Assembly: GCA_947573795.1 (NCBI GenBank)
Contig: CANPHE010000004.1
Coordinates: 26,863 to 90,862, forward strand
Direction of reading: 5' to 3'
DNA length: 64,000 bases
Origin: an uncultured Alistipes sp.
GTDB taxonomy: Bacteria; Bacteroidota; Bacteroidia; Bacteroidales; Rikenellaceae
In this document: one piece after another, positions 28,042 through 38,273 of the stretch
Layout of the letters: each line of letters begins with the position of its first letter
How positions within the stretch are numbered: position 1 is the stretch's first letter
Program-made: the position numbers and the translations under genes
Notes under the pieces: model-generated
Databases searched by the model: none
The model's input: only the letters and a program-made list of their open reading frames with translations
Told to the model about the DNA's origin: nothing

Positions 28042-29562
28042 TTACCGCTCGTTCTTCACACGTTCCAACTCCGCGGCGAGTTTTTCGACGATCTCGGGGT
28101 ATTGCGCAGCCACATCGCGGCGTTCGCAGGGGTCCTTCGACACCCGGTAAAGCTGCGGCACGGGAGCATTGCCCAACTCCACGGACTTGCGGTATTCGTA
28201 GCTCTGCTTGTCGCTCGGTTCGAAGTATTTCCAACCATCTTTCAGTATGGCCAGCGTGTTCTGGCGGTTTTGCTGAATGACATATTCGCGATCGGCATGC
28301 CCCACGCCCAGCAATTCGGGCAGGTGGTCGTGACTGTCCGGTGCAGCCCCCTCGGGCAGTTCGGCCCCGACGAGCGTCGCCAGCGAACGATAGACATCGA
28401 TCTGCGAGAAAAGTGCCGGCTGCTCGCCCCGCGGCACGACGGCAGGCCAGCGTACGAGCAACGGAACGCGCGTTCCCGCCTCGTAGAGGCTGTATTTTCC
28501 GCCCCGGTAGACGCCCGACGGCGTATGGCCTCCCAGCCGCATGAAGGCTTCGTCCTGGTAGCCGTCGTCGATCGCCGGACCGTTGTCCGAAGTGAAAATC
28601 ACGAGGGTATTCTCCGCCAAGCCCAGGCTGTCGAGCGTGCGCATCACCTCGCCCACCGTCCAGTCGAGTTGCAGAATCACGTCCCCGCGCGTTCCCATGC
28701 CGCTCTTGCCCGCAAACCGGGGATGCGGCACCCGCGGGACATGTACGTCGTTAGTACCCATATAGAGGAAGAAGGGTTCGTCCCGATGCCGGGCGATGAA
28801 TTGCGTAGCCTTCAGGGCGATCGTATCGGCGATACCTTCGTCGACCCACAGCGCCGAACGGCCGCCCGTCATCCAGCCGATGCGCGAAATGCCGTTGACG
28901 ATCGTATTGTCGTGACCGTGACTCGGACGCAGCTTCAGCAGCTCGGGGTTCTCGGCTCCCGTCGGCCAGTCGCCCACTTTGTGGTCGTAGTTCACCTCGA
29001 TCGGATCGTCGGGGTCCAGCCCCACGACCCGGCCGTTCTCCACGAAGACGCACGGAACGCGGTCCACCGTCGCGGGAATGAGGTATTCGTAATCGAAACC
29101 GATATCGTAGGCCCGGGGGCGTATCTCGACGTTGAAATCCGTACCTCCCGCAGGCCCCAGCCCGAGGTGCCATTTCCCGACGGCTCCCGTAGCATAACCC
29201 GCCGCGTGCAGGGCATCGGCGAGCGTATAGCAGGCCGTATCGATGATAAGCTCGGAGTTTCCGGGGGCGATCTGCGTATTGGGCAGACGCCAGGGATACA
29301 TACCCGTCAGCAACCCGAAGCGCGACGGCGTGCTGGTCGCCGAGGTGGCATAGGCGTCCGTGAAACGCTGCCCCTGCGACGCAAGACGGTCGATATTCGG
29401 CGTAGAGATTTTCGAGGCTCCATAGCAACTCAGATCGCCGATACCCAGATCGTCGGAGAAGATAAAAATTACATTGGGGCGAGCGCCCTGCGGCACCGTT
29501 GCCGGCTGTCCGGCACACCCCGTCAGCATGGGGAGCGCCGCAAAAAGAAGATTTCGGTTCAT
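28042..29562 (-). CDS. sulfatase (S1 family, serine-type), probable lipoprotein
   Basis: A sulfate-ester hydrolase of 506 residues. Residues 1-16 (MNRNLLFAALPMLTGC) form a lipoprotein signal with Cys16, so the enzyme is probably membrane-anchored in the periplasm or on the surface. Metal ligands lie in IFIFSDDLGIGDLSCYG (D37, D38). The active-site signature is S77-T-P-S-R81, where Ser77 should be oxidised to formylglycine. The serine form needs an anaerobic sulfatase-maturing enzyme, not present in this window. The closest subgroup is arylsulfatase A-like. The natural substrate is probably a sulfated glycan or mucin sugar, inferred from the gut Bacteroidota context only. Confidence 0.9.
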   Translation of the reverse strand: MNRNLLFAALPMLTGCAGQPATVPQGARPNVIFIFSDDLGIGDLSCYGASKISTPNIDRLASQGQRFTDAYATSATSTPSRFGLLTGMYPWRLPNTQIAPGNSELIIDTACYTLADALHAAGYATGAVGKWHLGLGPAGGTDFNVEIRPRAYDIGFDYEYLIPATVDRVPCVFVENGRVVGLDPDDPIEVNYDHKVGDWPTGAENPELLKLRPSHGHDNTIVNGISRIGWMTGGRSALWVDEGIADTIALKATQFIARHRDEPFFLYMGTNDVHVPRVPHPRFAGKSGMGTRGDVILQLDWTVGEVMRTLDSLGLAENTLVIFTSDNGPAIDDGYQDEAFMRLGGHTPSGVYRGGKYSLYEAGTRVPLLVRWPAVVPRGEQPALFSQIDVYRSLATLVGAELPEGAAPDSHDHLPELLGVGHADREYVIQQNRQNTLAILKDGWKYFEPSDKQSYEYRKSVELGNAPVPQLYRVSKDPCERRDVAAQYPEIVEKLAAELERVKNER

Positions 29563-29716
29563 AAGATTCGGTCAGTTCGTTTCGCTCGCTCCGCAGACGG
29601 CCGCCCGACACCGGGAGACAGCCCCACGGAGAGCATCTATCTTAAAGACAATCGAATCGCCCCGATCGCCAGGCTGTGCGAAGATTTTTTCCGGAAGAAT
29701 TGCGCCGGAGCCGCTA

Positions 29717-31210
29717 TCACAATTTCATCACCTCGTCGATACCCAGATCCTTATAGGTGGTCTCCAACTCCTCGCTGCGATCGGAGATGATGAGCAGTTT
29801 ATCGGCCAACTGCAACTCGGCATTGCCCTTCGGGACGAAATATTCGCCGTTGCGGCAGATCATCATCACCAGCGTGTTTTCGGGCAGCGCGATTTCGCGA
29901 AGCGTACGGCCGCCGGCAAGCATGCTTTCGTTGACCTCGATTTCGGTAAGGGCCGATTTCATATCCTCGTGCATATCGACGCCGAAGGCGGGTTCCCGCT
30001 CCTCGAAAGCCAGCCCCAGCAGATTGGCCATGCCGCTCACGGTCGTACCCTGCACGAGGAGCGAAATGATCGTCGAGAGGAAAACGACGTTGAACAGCAG
30101 ATCGGCCTGTTCGATCTGCGCCATCATGGGATAAATTGCAAAGAGAATGGGCACCGCACCGCGCAACCCCACCCACGAAATGTAGAGCCGCGCTTTGGCG
30201 GTAAACTTCCGGAAGGGCGCCAGGCAGACGAGCACGGCCGCAGGCCGCGCCACGAAGATCATGAACACCCCGACCGAGACGCCCAGGATCAACACCTCGG
30301 GGCGCAGCAGTTCGTCGCTGTTGACGAACAGACCCAGCGTGAGGAACATCACGATCTGCATGAGCCACGTAAAACCGTCGAAAAAGACCGTAAGAGGCCT
30401 TTTCTGCACCAGGCGGTGATTTCCGACAACCAATCCGGCCAGGTATACGGCCAGGTAACCATTGCCCCGAATAAGGTCCGTGAACGAGAAGGCGAAAAAG
30501 ATGAAGGCGAGCAGCAGCACGCTGTACAGCGAATGGTTCGCCAGATTGATGCGGTTGATGGTCCACACGGCCAGGCGTCCGATGAAATAACCCGACAGTG
30601 CGCCGACGACCATCTGCACGACGAAATAGACCGCGCTCATGCCCAATCCGACCTCCCCGGACCGATGCGACAGCATACCGACCAGCAGGATCGTAAGCAT
30701 GTAGGCCATCGGGTCGTTCGAACCGCTCTCCAACTCCAGCAACGGACGCAGATGTTGCCGAAGTCCCTGGCGTTTGCTTCGCAGAATCGAGAACACAGAG
30801 GCCGAATCGGTCGAGGACATCGTAGCGGCCAGCAGCAAAGCCAGCGGGAAGGGCATGGCGATGCCCACCCAACCCGAGAGGAGCCACACGAATCCCGCCA
30901 GGATGAAGGCCGTAAGCATCACCCCGACCGTCGCCAGCACGACACCCGGCCCGATCACGGGCCGTATCTCCTGGAAACTCGTATCCATACCGCCCGTAAA
31001 GAGAATGATACAGAGCGACACCATGCCTACGAACTGCGTCATCTCGATCGACCGGAAAGAGATGAAATCGAGTCCGAAAAGCATACCGACTCCCAGGAAC
31101 AGCAACAGCGCCGGGGCTCCGAAGCGATAAGCGAGTTTTCCCGCGACCACCGCCACGAACAGCAGCAACGCACCGACCAGCACCACGTTTTCTCCACTGA
31201 TAGAGATCAT
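29717..31210 (-). CDS. cation/proton antiporter, CPA1 family (NhaP2/CvrA-like)
   Basis: An inner-membrane antiporter of 497 residues. About 12 hydrophobic helices span residues 5-385, with the TDSASVFSIL ion-binding helix (the Asp of the family motif near residue 150) and ELESGSNDPMAY. A cytoplasmic C-terminal TrkA-C-like domain (about 400-490) suggests nucleotide or potassium control. Family members exchange K+ or Na+ for protons. It lies between the sulfatase and the V-ATPase operon on the same strand but has its own promoter box. Whether it carries Na+ or K+ cannot be decided here. Confidence 0.9.
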   Translation of the reverse strand: MISISGENVVLVGALLLFVAVVAGKLAYRFGAPALLLFLGVGMLFGLDFISFRSIEMTQFVGMVSLCIILFTGGMDTSFQEIRPVIGPGVVLATVGVMLTAFILAGFVWLLSGWVGIAMPFPLALLLAATMSSTDSASVFSILRSKRQGLRQHLRPLLELESGSNDPMAYMLTILLVGMLSHRSGEVGLGMSAVYFVVQMVVGALSGYFIGRLAVWTINRINLANHSLYSVLLLAFIFFAFSFTDLIRGNGYLAVYLAGLVVGNHRLVQKRPLTVFFDGFTWLMQIVMFLTLGLFVNSDELLRPEVLILGVSVGVFMIFVARPAAVLVCLAPFRKFTAKARLYISWVGLRGAVPILFAIYPMMAQIEQADLLFNVVFLSTIISLLVQGTTVSGMANLLGLAFEEREPAFGVDMHEDMKSALTEIEVNESMLAGGRTLREIALPENTLVMMICRNGEYFVPKGNAELQLADKLLIISDRSEELETTYKDLGIDEVMKL

Positions 31211-31335
31211 ATTCGTCTTATTTTATCACACACGCAAGTATCGCTGTTTGCACACCGCAATTTTCGGTCCGACAAAGCGTTCCACAGCGGAAATCCGTCC
31301 GATCCGATATCCGGGAGCCGGACGGCATTCGATGG

Positions 31336-31343
31336 CAAAGATA
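31336..31343 (-). promoter_or_regulatory. antiporter promoter -7 box
   Basis: CAAAGATA reads TATCTTTG on the gene strand, fitting TAnnTTTG, and would give a leader of about 120 bases. Confidence 0.6.
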
Positions 31344-31400
31344 ACTATTTCCCCGGAAAAATCGGCTCTCGGCCGGACACTCCGAACAAGAATCCGGAAT

Positions 31401-31590
31401 GGTAACTATATACTACTTTACACCTTCATCGGTTTTTCGCACGTTGACGCTCGTAGGACTCTCGCGGCCTTTGGCCGCGTTTATAAATCCGATCCGTTCC
31501 TAAATCCCCTCCTCGGAGGGGACTTTGAGCATAACCCGCAAAGTGATTAGGCTTTAAATTCGGGTTAGTGTAAAGTTGTATATAGTTGTC
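31401..31590 (+). mobile_element. MITE-like TIR element, short form (copy 5)
   Basis: The cleanest copy: 190 bp. The left end (31401-31423) contains AACTATATACTACTTTACAC and the right end (31568-31590) contains GTGTAAAGTTGTATATAGTT; the 23-bp ends match in 20 positions. Inside are CGCGGCC TTT GGCCGCG and the 7-bp hairpin CCCCTCC/GGAGGGG. The flanks are TCCGGAAT (31393-31400) and TACGGAAT (31591-31598), a 7/8 match expected of an 8-bp target duplication. Confidence 0.8.
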
Positions 31591-31836
31591 TACGGAATTT
31601 AGGAAGCCGGAGCTGTCGCCGTTCGGGACGACGATCGAAAAATCCGATTTACCGCAGAGCGCTCGCCCGAGAGAATCGATGCCAACGGTGTTGCATTTTC
31701 GATGCGACTGCCCCCGGACGCCGAAAATAAGCCCGCAACCGAAAATCGAGAAGTGCTCCTTCCCGCATACCAAAATTCCGCCCGCGAGCCCCGAAGACCC
31801 GCAGGCGGAATTCAAACGCCGAAATAAAATCCGTCG
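31591..31836. other. unexplained spacer between two TIR elements
   Basis: About 246 bp with no credible gene. It contains a hairpin AAATTCCGCC/GGCGGAATT (about 31773-31812) in the presumed 3' region of the V-ATPase operon. The rest shows no family similarity I can recognise. Confidence 0.5.
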
Positions 31837-32032
31837 GGTGATTATATACGATTTTACACGGACTCGGGTTCTCGTCCGCCATTTCATACAGACCGGTCGA
31901 TGACTCGCGGCCTCTGGCCACGTCTACGAATCTGACCCTCCCCTAAATCCCCTCCTCGGAGGGGACTTAAGATGCAACCCGCGAAATTATAGCGAATCGA
32001 TGCCGGTTTCGTGTAAAATCGTACGAATTGCC
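31837..32032 (+). mobile_element. MITE-like TIR element, short form (copy 6)
   Basis: A 196-bp copy. The left end contains ATTATATACGATTTTACAC and the right end GTGTAAAATCGTACGAATTG, sharing a 13-bp perfect inverted core (TACGATTTTACAC). The CCCCTCC TC GGAGGGG hairpin is intact. It ends 8 bp from the atpK stop codon. The flanks show only a weak TCCG match. Confidence 0.75.
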
Positions 32033-32040
32033 TCCGACAA

Positions 32041-32726
<686 letters not shown>

Positions 32727-34565
32727 TTATTTATCGGTTCGATCCATTTTCCGCAGCGGTTCGAACGAGCGCGAAGCCATTTCGAAACCGGCGTTTTTGT
32801 AGAATTCGACGAACGTCAGACGCATCGGATGCACGAACGACGAGATCGCCGACATAAAGAGGTTGATGCCGTGGCCGACCAACAGGATCGGAATCATGAT
32901 GAGCAGCCGCACGACGATATTCGCCCCGTCGGGTACGAAACCGTCGGCCAGCGAGTTGAAGACCAAAGCCAGCACACCGCCCGAGAGGCCGATGGCGAAC
33001 AGACGGATGTACGACAGCACGTCGCTCAGAATACCCGTCAAGTTGTTGTAGAAGTTCCACAGTCCCGAACCGAAGTTCACGAAGGGATTCTTACCGGGCG
33101 TATTGAGGAAGAGCATCAGGAATCCGCCCACACCTAACGCCGCGTAGAACGCCGGCGAGGAGGTCGTGAATCCGGGAATCGTCCACGCCTCGTCGAGCAT
33201 CGGCAGACCTCCGGCCAGCGACCCGGCCAAGAGGATGATGAGCCACCCCAAAGTACCGAGCGCATATTTGAATCCGAAACTGCGCGTGATGACATAGACG
33301 TTGATCGCCATGCCGAACAGAATTTGCACCATACCGATGGCCAGCGCCCACGAGAAGAACTGGTTCTGGAAGTCGAAGAACGGAATCTGCGGGAAGTAGT
33401 CGGCCAGGTTCATGCCGAAGAACGAACCGCAGAACAGTCCCACGACGACCGTCGCCGCGCCGCACAGCGTCGCGAACCACGCCGCCTGACGCATCATTCC
33501 CGGCTGGCGGTTCTTCGCGAGCATCCAGCATCCCATCAGCGTCAGGATGGCGCCGTAGCCGGCGTCGTTCAGACAGATGGCGAAAAAAAGCATGTAGAAC
33601 GGCGCGAAGAAGGGCGTGAGGTCCAGCGTTCCGTATTTCGGACGGGCATACATGTCGCCTACCAGTTCGAAAATCCGGGAGAACCAGCCGTTGTTCAACT
33701 TCACGGGCGTGTCGTCCTCGGGCGTCGGGGTGCTCTTGAGGTAGACCACATTGGGATATGCCTCCAGCAGGGCGTCGACCCGCTCCGAAGTCGCGGCTTC
33801 GGCCCACCCCTCCATCACGAGCAGCTGTCCGTCCGCAGCGCGCTGGGCCGTAGCCGTCACGCGCACGCCCTGCAACCGCTCTTTGAGCGTCGCGGCATTC
33901 GCCTCGATCTGCGGCAGCGATGCGGCGGCCCGGGCGAACTCGGCATCGAGTGCCCCGAGGCGTTCGTGTTCCTCGGCGATACGCCGTTCCGCCTCACGGA
34001 CATCCATCGTCGGGGCCTTCATCTCCTGGGCGTCGAGCGTCACCTCCTCACCGGGTTTCGCCACGACGACGAACCACACGGTAGCGTCCGTACGCGCGAT
34101 CTCGGAGAGGGTATACTGCGCCGACCACTCGGCCAATGACCCATCGTAGGTGTTGCGCTGCGCCGAGAAGTAACGCACGACGATGCCTTCGTCGGCCAGA
34201 CGGCGCAGACGGTCGGCATCGAACGCGCCCCACGGACGCAGCTCCTCGGCCGCCTTCTCCAGGCGGGCGATCTCGGCTCGCGAAGCGGCTGCCTCGCGTT
34301 GTGCGGCGACGTAGCGGTCGTAAGCCTCGGCGCCCGAAGCATAGGGCTCGGCCGTGAGGCCGGCATGCTCCTCGCGGAACGCGCGGAGGAACTCCACGGC
34401 CTTGGCGTGGCCCTCGATATCGATCACCGTCTGGCGATCCTCCTCGGTAGGCTCCCAACCCGTAGTGGTGATATCCACCAACCCGAGTTCACGCAGCCGT
34501 TCGATAAAATCGTCGCTTTGGCCCGCATAGAGCACAAAGTCGTATTTCGTCATCGGAGCTATCAT
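32727..34565 (-). CDS. atpI: V-type ATPase subunit I (a subunit, membrane)
   Basis: The stator membrane subunit that forms the ion half-channels against the K ring. The 612-residue product has a soluble N-terminal half (about 1-310, coiled-coil rich) and a C-terminal half with about seven or eight transmembrane helices (from TLDLTPFFAPFYMLFFAICLNDAGYG onward). FNSLADG and PILLVGHGINLFMSAISSFVHPMRLTFVEFYKN near the end are family hallmarks. The first ATG overlaps the atpD stop by four bases (ATGA), implying coupling; an ATG four codons later is an alternative start. The stop is followed immediately by a repeat element. Confidence 0.93.
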   Translation of the reverse strand: MIAPMTKYDFVLYAGQSDDFIERLRELGLVDITTTGWEPTEEDRQTVIDIEGHAKAVEFLRAFREEHAGLTAEPYASGAEAYDRYVAAQREAAASRAEIARLEKAAEELRPWGAFDADRLRRLADEGIVVRYFSAQRNTYDGSLAEWSAQYTLSEIARTDATVWFVVVAKPGEEVTLDAQEMKAPTMDVREAERRIAEEHERLGALDAEFARAAASLPQIEANAATLKERLQGVRVTATAQRAADGQLLVMEGWAEAATSERVDALLEAYPNVVYLKSTPTPEDDTPVKLNNGWFSRIFELVGDMYARPKYGTLDLTPFFAPFYMLFFAICLNDAGYGAILTLMGCWMLAKNRQPGMMRQAAWFATLCGAATVVVGLFCGSFFGMNLADYFPQIPFFDFQNQFFSWALAIGMVQILFGMAINVYVITRSFGFKYALGTLGWLIILLAGSLAGGLPMLDEAWTIPGFTTSSPAFYAALGVGGFLMLFLNTPGKNPFVNFGSGLWNFYNNLTGILSDVLSYIRLFAIGLSGGVLALVFNSLADGFVPDGANIVVRLLIMIPILLVGHGINLFMSAISSFVHPMRLTFVEFYKNAGFEMASRSFEPLRKMDRTDK

Positions 34566-35170
34566 AGCATCGCGCCCTCCCCGGCGGCCTGTTGTTTGGT
34601 TTTCACGATCTTCTGGGCCGACTTGGAGAGGTTCTCCTCGTCCTCCATGAATCGTTTGATCTTACGTATGGCATCCTCGTACCCGGGTATCTGCACCTTT
34701 TCGTACAAGTTCACCTTCTGAGTGGTTTTCCGGCGTGCGTGGTCGAGCAACTCCGTCTTGCGGTCGTAGACCTCGTATTCGAGACCGAGGCGGGCCATCC
34801 GCTTCAGCACGTCGATTCCGTCGGCGAACCACACGGGCGACGAGAAAAGATCGTAGGCCTTCTCCTCGAATTTCACATCCTGCAAGACGGGCGTACGCAC
34901 ACCCGCGATCTTCTGTGTCGAGAGCTCGACATCGGCGATTCGCAACAGGTCGCAATCAAACTCTCCCCAAAGCGACACCATATAGTCGTACTCGGCCTTC
35001 AGGGCATCGAGCCGACGGCAATAGTCGCCCGCGGAGTCCTTCGCTTTCTTCACCTCGGAACGCAGGGCCGATTCCTTACTTTTGATCGTAGGAAGAGCCT
35101 TCTGCCGCATTTTCAGCTGCTTGCCGAGTTCACCCAGCGAGGTCTTGTTATATTGGAATTTGATCGCCAT
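34562..35170 (-). CDS. atpD: V-type ATPase subunit D (central shaft)
   Basis: The central stalk subunit that couples rotation of the catalytic head to the membrane ring. At 202 residues it is family length and predicted to be mostly a long antiparallel coiled coil. FQYNKTSLGELGKQLKMRQKALPTIKSKESALR at the start and a complementary C-terminal helix resemble archaeal-type subunit D. It lies 6 bp after atpB and overlaps atpI by 4 bp, so it is tightly co-translated within the operon. Confidence 0.92.
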   Translation of the reverse strand: MAIKFQYNKTSLGELGKQLKMRQKALPTIKSKESALRSEVKKAKDSAGDYCRRLDALKAEYDYMVSLWGEFDCDLLRIADVELSTQKIAGVRTPVLQDVKFEEKAYDLFSSPVWFADGIDVLKRMARLGLEYEVYDRKTELLDHARRKTTQKVNLYEKVQIPGYEDAIRKIKRFMEDEENLSKSAQKIVKTKQQAAGEGAML

Positions 35171-35176
35171 CGTGCC

Positions 35177-36499
35177 TTACGCCTCCTTCCAGTATTTTGC
35201 GACGAGTTCCTGCTTGATGGCGACCTCCTCCTTCGAGAAGTACTTCGCGAAGAGCGTCCAGGCCGTGTCGAGCATCTGCGTGATGTCGATATTCACGTCG
35301 ATGGCCAGCAGTTTCTCCGAGTAGTCGTGGGCGAAACGCAGCGAACGTTCGTCGTAGTCCGAGAGGTCGAAACCGTTCTCCAACTTCGTCTTGGCGTTGG
35401 CCGCATCGGCGTAGAGACGCACGCAGGCATTCATCACCTGGGGGTGATCCTCGCGGGTCTTCTTGCCGATGACGAGCTGCTTCAGACGCGACAGCGAACG
35501 GAACGGGTCGACGATGACCTTACCCGTATCGGAGTCGTTGCGCAGGAACAGCTGTCCCTCGGTGATGTAACCCGTATTGTCGGGGATGGCGTGCGTGATA
35601 TCGCCGCCCGAAAGGGTCGTCACGGCGATGATCGTGATCGAACCGCCGTTGGGCAGCTGCACGGCCTTCTCGTAGATCTTCGCCAGGTCGGAATAGAGCG
35701 AACCGGGCATCGAGTCCTTCGAAGGAATCTGGTCCATACGGTTCGAGACGATGGCCAGGGCGTCGGCGTAGAGGGTCATATCGGTAAGCAGCACCAGCAC
35801 CTTCTCGCCCTTGTCCACAGCGAAGTACTCGGCGGCCGTCAGCGCCATGTCGGGCACCAACAGACGCTCTACGGGAGGATTCTCCGTCGTGTTGACGAAC
35901 GACACGATGCGGTCCAGCGCACCGGCGTTCTCGAACACCTGCTTGAAGTAGAGGAAGTCGTCGTTCGTAAGACCCATACCGCCCAGGATGATCTTGTCGG
36001 CCTTGGCACGCAGCGCCACGTTGGCCATCACGGCGTTGTAGGGCTGGTCGGGGTCGGCGAAGAAGGGAATCTTCTGTCCCGTCACGATCGTGTTGTTGAG
36101 GTCGATACCGGCGATACCCGTAGCGATGAGCTCCGAAGGCTGGATACGCTTGAAGGGGTTCACCGTCGGACCGCCGATCTCGCGCTCCTCGCCCTCGACG
36201 ATCTCGCCGCCTTCGAGCGGCTCGCCGTAGGCGTTGAAGAAACGGCCCGCGAGGTTATCCGACACGCGCAACTTGGGAGGCTCGCCGTGGAAGACCACTT
36301 CCGAGTCGGTAGCCAGACCCTCCGTGCCGGCGAAAACCTGCAACGTGACGTTCTGACCCATGATTTTCACCACCTGCGCCAGCTTGCCGCCCACGGTCGC
36401 CAGTTCGTCGTTGCCGACGCCCTCGGCGCGCAGCGTCACGGTCGCCTTGGTGATGTTGTCGATTTTGGTGTATATCTTCTGAAATGCTCGTGTTGTCAT
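35177..36499 (-). CDS. atpB: V-type ATPase subunit B (non-catalytic head)
   Basis: The regulatory head subunit that alternates with subunit A in the A3B3 hexamer. The 440-residue product has the N-terminal barrel (FQKIYTKIDNITKATVTLRAEG), EPLEGG, NPFKRIQPSELIATGIAGID and a central domain without a normal P-loop, as expected of a non-catalytic subunit. ALIDMTLY-like LLTDMTLYADAL and PDNTGYITEGQLFL are typical. It sits 3 bp after atpA and 6 bp before atpD. Confidence 0.95.
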   Translation of the reverse strand: MTTRAFQKIYTKIDNITKATVTLRAEGVGNDELATVGGKLAQVVKIMGQNVTLQVFAGTEGLATDSEVVFHGEPPKLRVSDNLAGRFFNAYGEPLEGGEIVEGEEREIGGPTVNPFKRIQPSELIATGIAGIDLNNTIVTGQKIPFFADPDQPYNAVMANVALRAKADKIILGGMGLTNDDFLYFKQVFENAGALDRIVSFVNTTENPPVERLLVPDMALTAAEYFAVDKGEKVLVLLTDMTLYADALAIVSNRMDQIPSKDSMPGSLYSDLAKIYEKAVQLPNGGSITIIAVTTLSGGDITHAIPDNTGYITEGQLFLRNDSDTGKVIVDPFRSLSRLKQLVIGKKTREDHPQVMNACVRLYADAANAKTKLENGFDLSDYDERSLRFAHDYSEKLLAIDVNIDITQMLDTAWTLFAKYFSKEEVAIKQELVAKYWKEA

Positions 36500-36502
36500 G
36501 GC

Positions 36503-38257
36503 TTATTCGGTTTTTGCACTCACGTATTGTTCGATCTGTTTGAGATAGTCGTTGAACTTCTCCGACTGCCATTCGGTATAGTTCATCTGACGGCACAGGT
36601 TGATAAGGCCCTTGAAGAACTGCGAGCACTCCTCGAAATCGGCGAAACCGAAATCCTTGCGGCAGATGTCGAGCACCAGTTTGTACATCATCTTCTGACG
36701 CTCGATCGGACAGTTGGCGTCGATATCGTCGAAGGCATCCTGTTGCAGGATCACGAAGTCGATCAGCTCCGACTTCCAAAAACGCTCGTGATACTCGACC
36801 GGTACGCCGTCGTCGCCCAGGATGTTGATCTGGTCGTTGGCCTCCTTACCGCGCTGAACGATGGTCTTGCCGGCATAGACGGCCGCTACCCACTCCTTCT
36901 CGATATGGTCGTCGAGGTAGGCGGCGATTTCGGGATATTCGAGGTACTTCGAGTAGGACTCCAGCGGGTCGATGGCCGGGTAGCGCTTCGAGTCGGCACG
37001 GCCCTGCGAGAGTGCGTAGAAGCAGCGCGCCGCCTTCTTGGTCGACTCCGTAACGGGCTCCTTGAGGTTACCGCCCGCGGGCGACACCGTACCGAGGAAG
37101 GTGACGGAACCCGTCTCGCCGTTGTTGAGCTTCACCAGACCGGCACGCGAGTAGAAGTTCGAGATGATCGCCGAGAGGTCCATCGGGAAGGCGTCCTGAC
37201 CCGGAAGCTCCTCCAGACGGTTCGACATTTCGCGCAACGCCTGGGCCCAGCGCGACGTCGAGTCGGCCATAACCAGCACCTTCAGACCCATCGAGCGGTA
37301 GTACTCGCCGATAGCCATACCCGTATAGACCGAGGCTTCGCGCGCGGCGACGGGCATGTTCGACGTGTTGCAGATGATGATCGTACGCTCCATGAGCTTG
37401 TGGCCCGTGCGGGGGTCGACCAGCTCGGGGAACTCCTTGAAGATTTCGACCACCTCGTTGGCACGCTCGCCGCAAGCCACCATGATAATGACATCGGCAT
37501 CGGCCTGTTTCGAAATGGCGTGCTGAAGCACCGTCTTACCGGCACCGAACGGTCCCGGAATGAAACCCGTACCGCCTTCGGCCATCGGGTTGAAGGTATC
37601 GATGGCGCGCACGCCCGTCTCCATCACGCGCGAGGGGCGCGGTTTCTCGGCATAGCAGCGCACGGCCTGCTTGACGGGCCATTTCTGCACCATCGTGATC
37701 GCGTGGTCGCGCCCCTCGGCGTCGGTCACCACGGCGATCGTATCGGTTACCTTATATTTACCGGCAGCGGCGACGCTCTTGACCGTATAGTTTTCGGTCA
37801 TCGTGAAGGGCACCATGATCTTGTGGGCCACCCACTGCTCCTTCACTTCGCCCAGCCACGAGGCGGCGCACACTTTGTCGCCCGCCTTGGCCAGCGGCGT
37901 GAACTCCCACACGGCGTCGAAATCGATCGGATCGGTCATCGAACCGCGGGCGATGAACAGACCGTCCATCTTTTCGAGGTCGTTTTGCAGACCGTCGTAG
38001 TTGCGCGAAAGCAGACCCGGGGCCAGCGTCACTTCGAGCATGTGCCCCTCGAATTCGACCCGATCGCCGATTTTCAGACCGCGCGTGCTGTCGAAAACCT
38101 GGACATAGGCGCTGTCGCCTATGACCTTGATGACCTCGGCCATCATTTTGGTATCACCCGTATGGACATAGCAGATCTCGTTCTGGCCCACGGCTCCGTC
38201 GACCTTGACGATCACGATGTTGGAAATGATACCGTTTACACGTCCTGTTGTTTTCAT
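36503..38257 (-). CDS. atpA: V-type ATPase subunit A (catalytic head)
   Basis: The ATP-hydrolysing or ATP-making subunit. The 584-residue product carries the P-loop as GPFGAGKT (about 233-240; GPFGSGKT in most relatives), the A-type non-homologous insertion, ACGERANEV, MADSTSRWAQALREMS and GAVSPAGGN-like GTVSPAGGN. The start MKTTGRVNGIISNIV is standard. The gene is third in the operon, after subunit E and the DUF2764 gene, but a 193-bp repeat element separates it from DUF2764, so read-through across two hairpins is needed for a single transcript. Confidence 0.96.
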   Translation of the reverse strand: MKTTGRVNGIISNIVIVKVDGAVGQNEICYVHTGDTKMMAEVIKVIGDSAYVQVFDSTRGLKIGDRVEFEGHMLEVTLAPGLLSRNYDGLQNDLEKMDGLFIARGSMTDPIDFDAVWEFTPLAKAGDKVCAASWLGEVKEQWVAHKIMVPFTMTENYTVKSVAAAGKYKVTDTIAVVTDAEGRDHAITMVQKWPVKQAVRCYAEKPRPSRVMETGVRAIDTFNPMAEGGTGFIPGPFGAGKTVLQHAISKQADADVIIMVACGERANEVVEIFKEFPELVDPRTGHKLMERTIIICNTSNMPVAAREASVYTGMAIGEYYRSMGLKVLVMADSTSRWAQALREMSNRLEELPGQDAFPMDLSAIISNFYSRAGLVKLNNGETGSVTFLGTVSPAGGNLKEPVTESTKKAARCFYALSQGRADSKRYPAIDPLESYSKYLEYPEIAAYLDDHIEKEWVAAVYAGKTIVQRGKEANDQINILGDDGVPVEYHERFWKSELIDFVILQQDAFDDIDANCPIERQKMMYKLVLDICRKDFGFADFEECSQFFKGLINLCRQMNYTEWQSEKFNDYLKQIEQYVSAKTE

Positions 38258-38273
38258 CGTATTTTGTATGTTT

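Noticed and set aside
27967..29790. A 607-codon frame opposite the sulfatase gene
   Set aside because: It is a shadow of the sulfatase, and its first part is translated repeat element sequence.
31426..31921. Short frames within the two TIR elements upstream of the antiporter gene
   Set aside because: They run across element ends and hairpins, and equivalent frames are not kept in the other copies, so they are not an element-encoded protein.
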